Source: Xiphydria camelus | Lineage: Eukaryota; Arthropoda; Insecta; Hymenoptera; Xiphydriidae | Reading direction: 5' to 3' | Length of the DNA stretch: 64,000 nucleotides | NCBI GenBank assembly: GCA_963678675.1 | Contig: OY783191.1 | Location: forward strand, 27,672,955-27,736,954 | Part shown: positions 61,520 to 64,000 of the stretch, in pieces | Layout of the letters: each line of letters begins with the position of its first letter | Numbering within the stretch: position 1 is the first letter of the stretch | Notes under the pieces: generated by a model | Databases searched by the model: none | What the model saw: the letters and a program-made list of their open reading frames with translations, nothing else | What the model was told of the DNA's origin: nothing | Translations under genes and position numbers: made by a program

Positions 61520-61997
61520 TCTTGAAGAGATAGTGCCTGTTGTTGAACCTCGGTAGCAGACATGACTTCCTCGATCAACCATTCCCTCTTACATTTTTCG
61601 TGAAGTGGTCTCGGTGGCTTAACTAGCAGCTCTCTACCTGTCTTTTTGGCAGTCGAAGATGTGAGGCAAAACTCCTTGTTTCATTAAAATATTTCCTCCC
61701 ATAGTCTTGTATCTACTGTAAATAATTTTCCATGTCCTCTTCAAGCTGTCAACCAAAAGCATTCATTGAACATAACCTATGAACCTATAGTATAAGGAAA
61801 CTTACATTGAAATGATCTTCGCAGCAATGGAATATCGATTTTGACTTAGGCATGTCTCTTCTGGCCGCTTTAAACCATTTTCGTCTCATGTCATAGTCTC
61901 TCGGCACATTCACAAACACTTTGTCTGGAGTTCGCACAGAAGTATTCGTACATTTTGGCACAAAACACGATTTACTGTGTGCTTCTGGTGCATACAT
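61520..61997 (-). pseudogene. THAP-domain gene fragment, copy 2
   Basis: Nearly the same as 56058-56528, including the CFVPKC start, FHCCEDHF and the one-base break before the GGNI...DCQKDR segment, so the break is older than the duplication. The upstream MADF exon is missing here; different sequence begins at about 62000. Confidence 0.75.
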
Positions 61998-63284
61998 TTT
62001 CTATAGGACATCTTGATAAGTCAAATTATTATATGTTTATGAAATATACATTTTAGGTTATTTGCTTCGGTTAATTTCTCCAAGTAGTCTTGAAAAAGAA
62101 GGTCGCTAGAAGTCAGATAAAAGAGTACTCTTTGGATTCATAATTTTGAAGTTATATTGAAGTCTGGAAAATGAATCTTTTCAGAAGTCTTTCTGAACTT
62201 GGAGCTACCTGGTCAGATAAAAGACTACACTTTGGATTCATAATTTTGAAGTCACATTGGAGTCTGAAAAATGAATTCTTTCTGAAGTCTTTCTGAACTT
62301 GGTGCTAACTGGGTGTTATTGTCTCTCATGAAAATGAAACTTGGATTGAGTTTCGGAACAATCGGATGCTTTTTCAAGGTGTCGTGACAGCCAGTCACAA
62401 ATTGAGTACCTTTTGAGATACTTTTCGTTACTGTTGCTTAAAATAATGTACAAATAAACCCATCTGACAACATATACAAGCCGTTTCCACTCCGCCCAAT
62501 AATGCAAACAACTGCCACGAGATAGCGCGCCGATCGCTGACAGGCGATGCTTGCCTAGCCTATGCTCCCCCACCATGTGGCGTCTCCCACTCTGTCATTG
62601 TCGCATGCGCATAGCGGTGATCATACATGGGGATCCGCATTCATCAGGTCGATCCAGAGGGCGCCAGCACTGTTGGTCCTCCGAGTTATCATGTCATTGG
62701 TCGAATCCGGCGTCCATGACACTTTATTTGAAACTCGAACCAATCAGATTAGAGGGGACCAGCGATCGTGGCGCCAAAGTTTCTCGAGTGTGCATCCCCA
62801 TTACTCCGCCAGTGATCCCCCGTAGTGGGAGAACGTTGCTTCGAGCTTTCCCGAAGACGACTCTTTTGCCAGTCCGACAGTATCTTTGACCACGCTTTGT
62901 CGCCAGTCGTACTAATTCGCTACGTGGCGCCTTATCGCTGGCCCTGTGTTGGCTGCTGCTGACTGCTGGCTGTTGGCTACGCTGGCTCATATAAAATTCG
63001 TTCGAACATTTACTGGACTATTTCTATTACTTCATAAAATTCCTTATCCCTACATATTTATTACAAAATGGAATAATGCTTCATTGCACTGATTGCACTC
63101 AAGTCCCTTCATTCACACCTCATTCGCCCGCTTTCAGCCGGGCCAGCGACACTGCGCCACCACGCAGTTGGCGACAACGGTATGGCCATGCGAAACGCAG
63201 AGTTGCAGGGGGCTGGTCTGGATGCAGACGCGACAGTAGATTGCAGCGTCTCCAAGCGGCCAAAAATTATTAAACTTCTACCTA
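61998..63284. other. Gene-free region with a block shared with the RRP5 5' flank
   Basis: 62100-62310 has two imperfect copies of a stretch around cagataaaagactacactttggattcataattttgaag. At 62815-62885 an inverted copy of the 12748-12803 block occurs. The reading frames here have no recognisable domain. Confidence 0.5.
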
Positions 63285-63363
63285 CCGTATGTCCCACTCT
63301 GTACGGGCCAGTTTGAAGTTACCTTCGGGGAGGCTTGGTCGGTACTTGAGTCATTTAATACGC
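63285..63363. mobile_element. MITE-C, one end only
   Basis: CCGTATGTCCCACTCTGTAC start after a TA (63283-63284), then gccagtttgaagttaccttcgg-type sequence as in the copy at 29211; broken off after about 79 bp. Confidence 0.75.
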
Positions 63364-63372
63364 CCCGATAGC

Positions 63373-63482
63373 AAAGTGGCACCACAGTGACTGCACCCTG
63401 CTTTCACGCGGTGCATTCGAGTGCATGCACTGGGGTGTCCATCTGTCTGTGCACCGTGAAGCCACACTGCAGTCACACAGTG
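63373..63482. repeat. Imperfect hairpin
   Basis: Left (accacagtgactgcacc...ttcacgcggtgca) and right (gtgcaccgtgaag...tgcagtcacacagtg) are imperfect inverted copies. It could be a small MITE; no target duplication was found. Confidence 0.4.
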
Positions 63483-63560
63483 TAAGTACGATGGTAAAAG
63501 TAGAATTTTGCAAAAAGGGGGCGATAAAGTAGAATTTCCCGCCTGCCTTATCCGCCTACT

Positions 63561-63690
63561 AGAGAGAGAGAGAGAGAGAGAGTGTCGGTTTTTTTTCTCA
63601 AACCCGACCCGGCCAGGACTCGAACCTGCGATCTTTAGAAGACTGGGAACGCTTCTCGCATTCTACCAATTGCGCCATCGACTCTTTGTG
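63561..63690 (-). ncRNA. tRNA-like sequence, probably a SINE head
   Basis: On the minus strand an A box (TGGCGCAATTGGTA) and B box (GGTTCGAGTCC) sit at tRNA spacing, with a CTTCTAA anticodon-loop-like segment (UCU, Arg type). The T stem pairs over only four bases and the acceptor stem does not close properly. An A run and a 22-base (CT)n tract (63561-63582) follow. This fits a tRNA-derived SINE or a decayed tRNA better than a working tRNA gene. Confidence 0.5.
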
Positions 63691-63699
63691 GTGGAAGTC

Positions 63700-64000
63700 G
63701 ACTAAGTTATACATATAATATCGATACCTGAAAGCAACAGTACTGTGACTAGTGAGATAAAGCCGAAAGCCGATTTCGAGCTATGTCAAACGTAAACTAA
63801 ATTTTAAATATTTTTGCCGAGATATCTCAGTGTTGCATTGTGTAAAGGCCGGTTTATATATATATATATATCTCATTAAATTTTTAAAAATAATATGATA
63901 CTTTCTTTTTCAAAACAGTAGCGATTATGATAATTAATTATTCATTATTTATGAAATAATTCAGTACAATTTGCACTGTTTGAAACATTATTATAATATC
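63700..64000. other. Gene-free end of window
   Basis: AT-rich, with a (TA)n run near 63857-63870. Nothing else recognised. Confidence 0.5.

Noticed and set aside
63603..63690. A working tRNA-Arg gene
   Set aside because: A and B boxes are present but the T and acceptor stems pair poorly and an A run and CT tract follow, as in a SINE.

Overview
This is eukaryotic, AT-rich DNA, most likely from an insect; a hymenopteran is my guess but is not proven. Genes are spliced with GT-AG introns, and almost everything except one host gene is DNA transposons and foldback elements of insect type. No bacterial, organellar or CRISPR features are seen.

Layout. 1-5.9 kb: a broken pogo/Tigger-type transposase, then a 2.6 kb foldback element (here 'U') and small palindromic MITEs. 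5.9-12.4 kb, minus strand: the one clear host gene, a five-exon RRP5/PDCD11 ribosome-biogenesis factor with an open reading frame of about 1440 codons. 12.9-27.0 kb: a large inverted repeat ('Q') with a decayed THAP-domain exon in its arms; the right arm is split by an 11.6 kb CACTA/EnSpm-like transposon ('EnSpm1') that carries two divergently transcribed genes, a transposase (disrupted by two MITEs) and an intact 10-exon BEN-domain protein. 27.4-48.8 kb: a second long inverted repeat ('Y') with a short two-exon gene of unknown function in each arm. Near its centre sits a PIF/Harbinger transposon (32.5-46.5 kb) with its transposase and a Myb/SANT-like partner gene; a non-LTR retrotransposon fragment lies in one transposase intron and an 8.3 kb second EnSpm-like element ('EnSpm2', transposase plus DUF4806-type gene) lies inside the SANT-like gene. 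48.8-61.5 kb: two opposite copies of a ~4.05 kb non-coding element with TTAA flanks ('X1', 'X2'), separated by THAP and MADF coding relics. 61.5-64 kb: a second THAP relic, MITE fragments and a tRNA-like SINE head.

The repeated arms are useful because one arm often keeps the uninterrupted version of a site that is occupied in the other. That fixes the ends and target duplications of many insertions by direct comparison inside the window: EnSpm1 (AT), Harbinger fragments (TTA), TA-type MITEs, TTAA elements, and a set of foldback elements with TAGTC...GACTA-like ends and 3-bp duplications (U, T, V) which I cannot place in a known superfamily. Element names such as Q, Y, X, U, T, V, W, Z and MITE-A to MITE-H are local labels used only here. 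No search was run; domain assignments are from reading the translated sequence.
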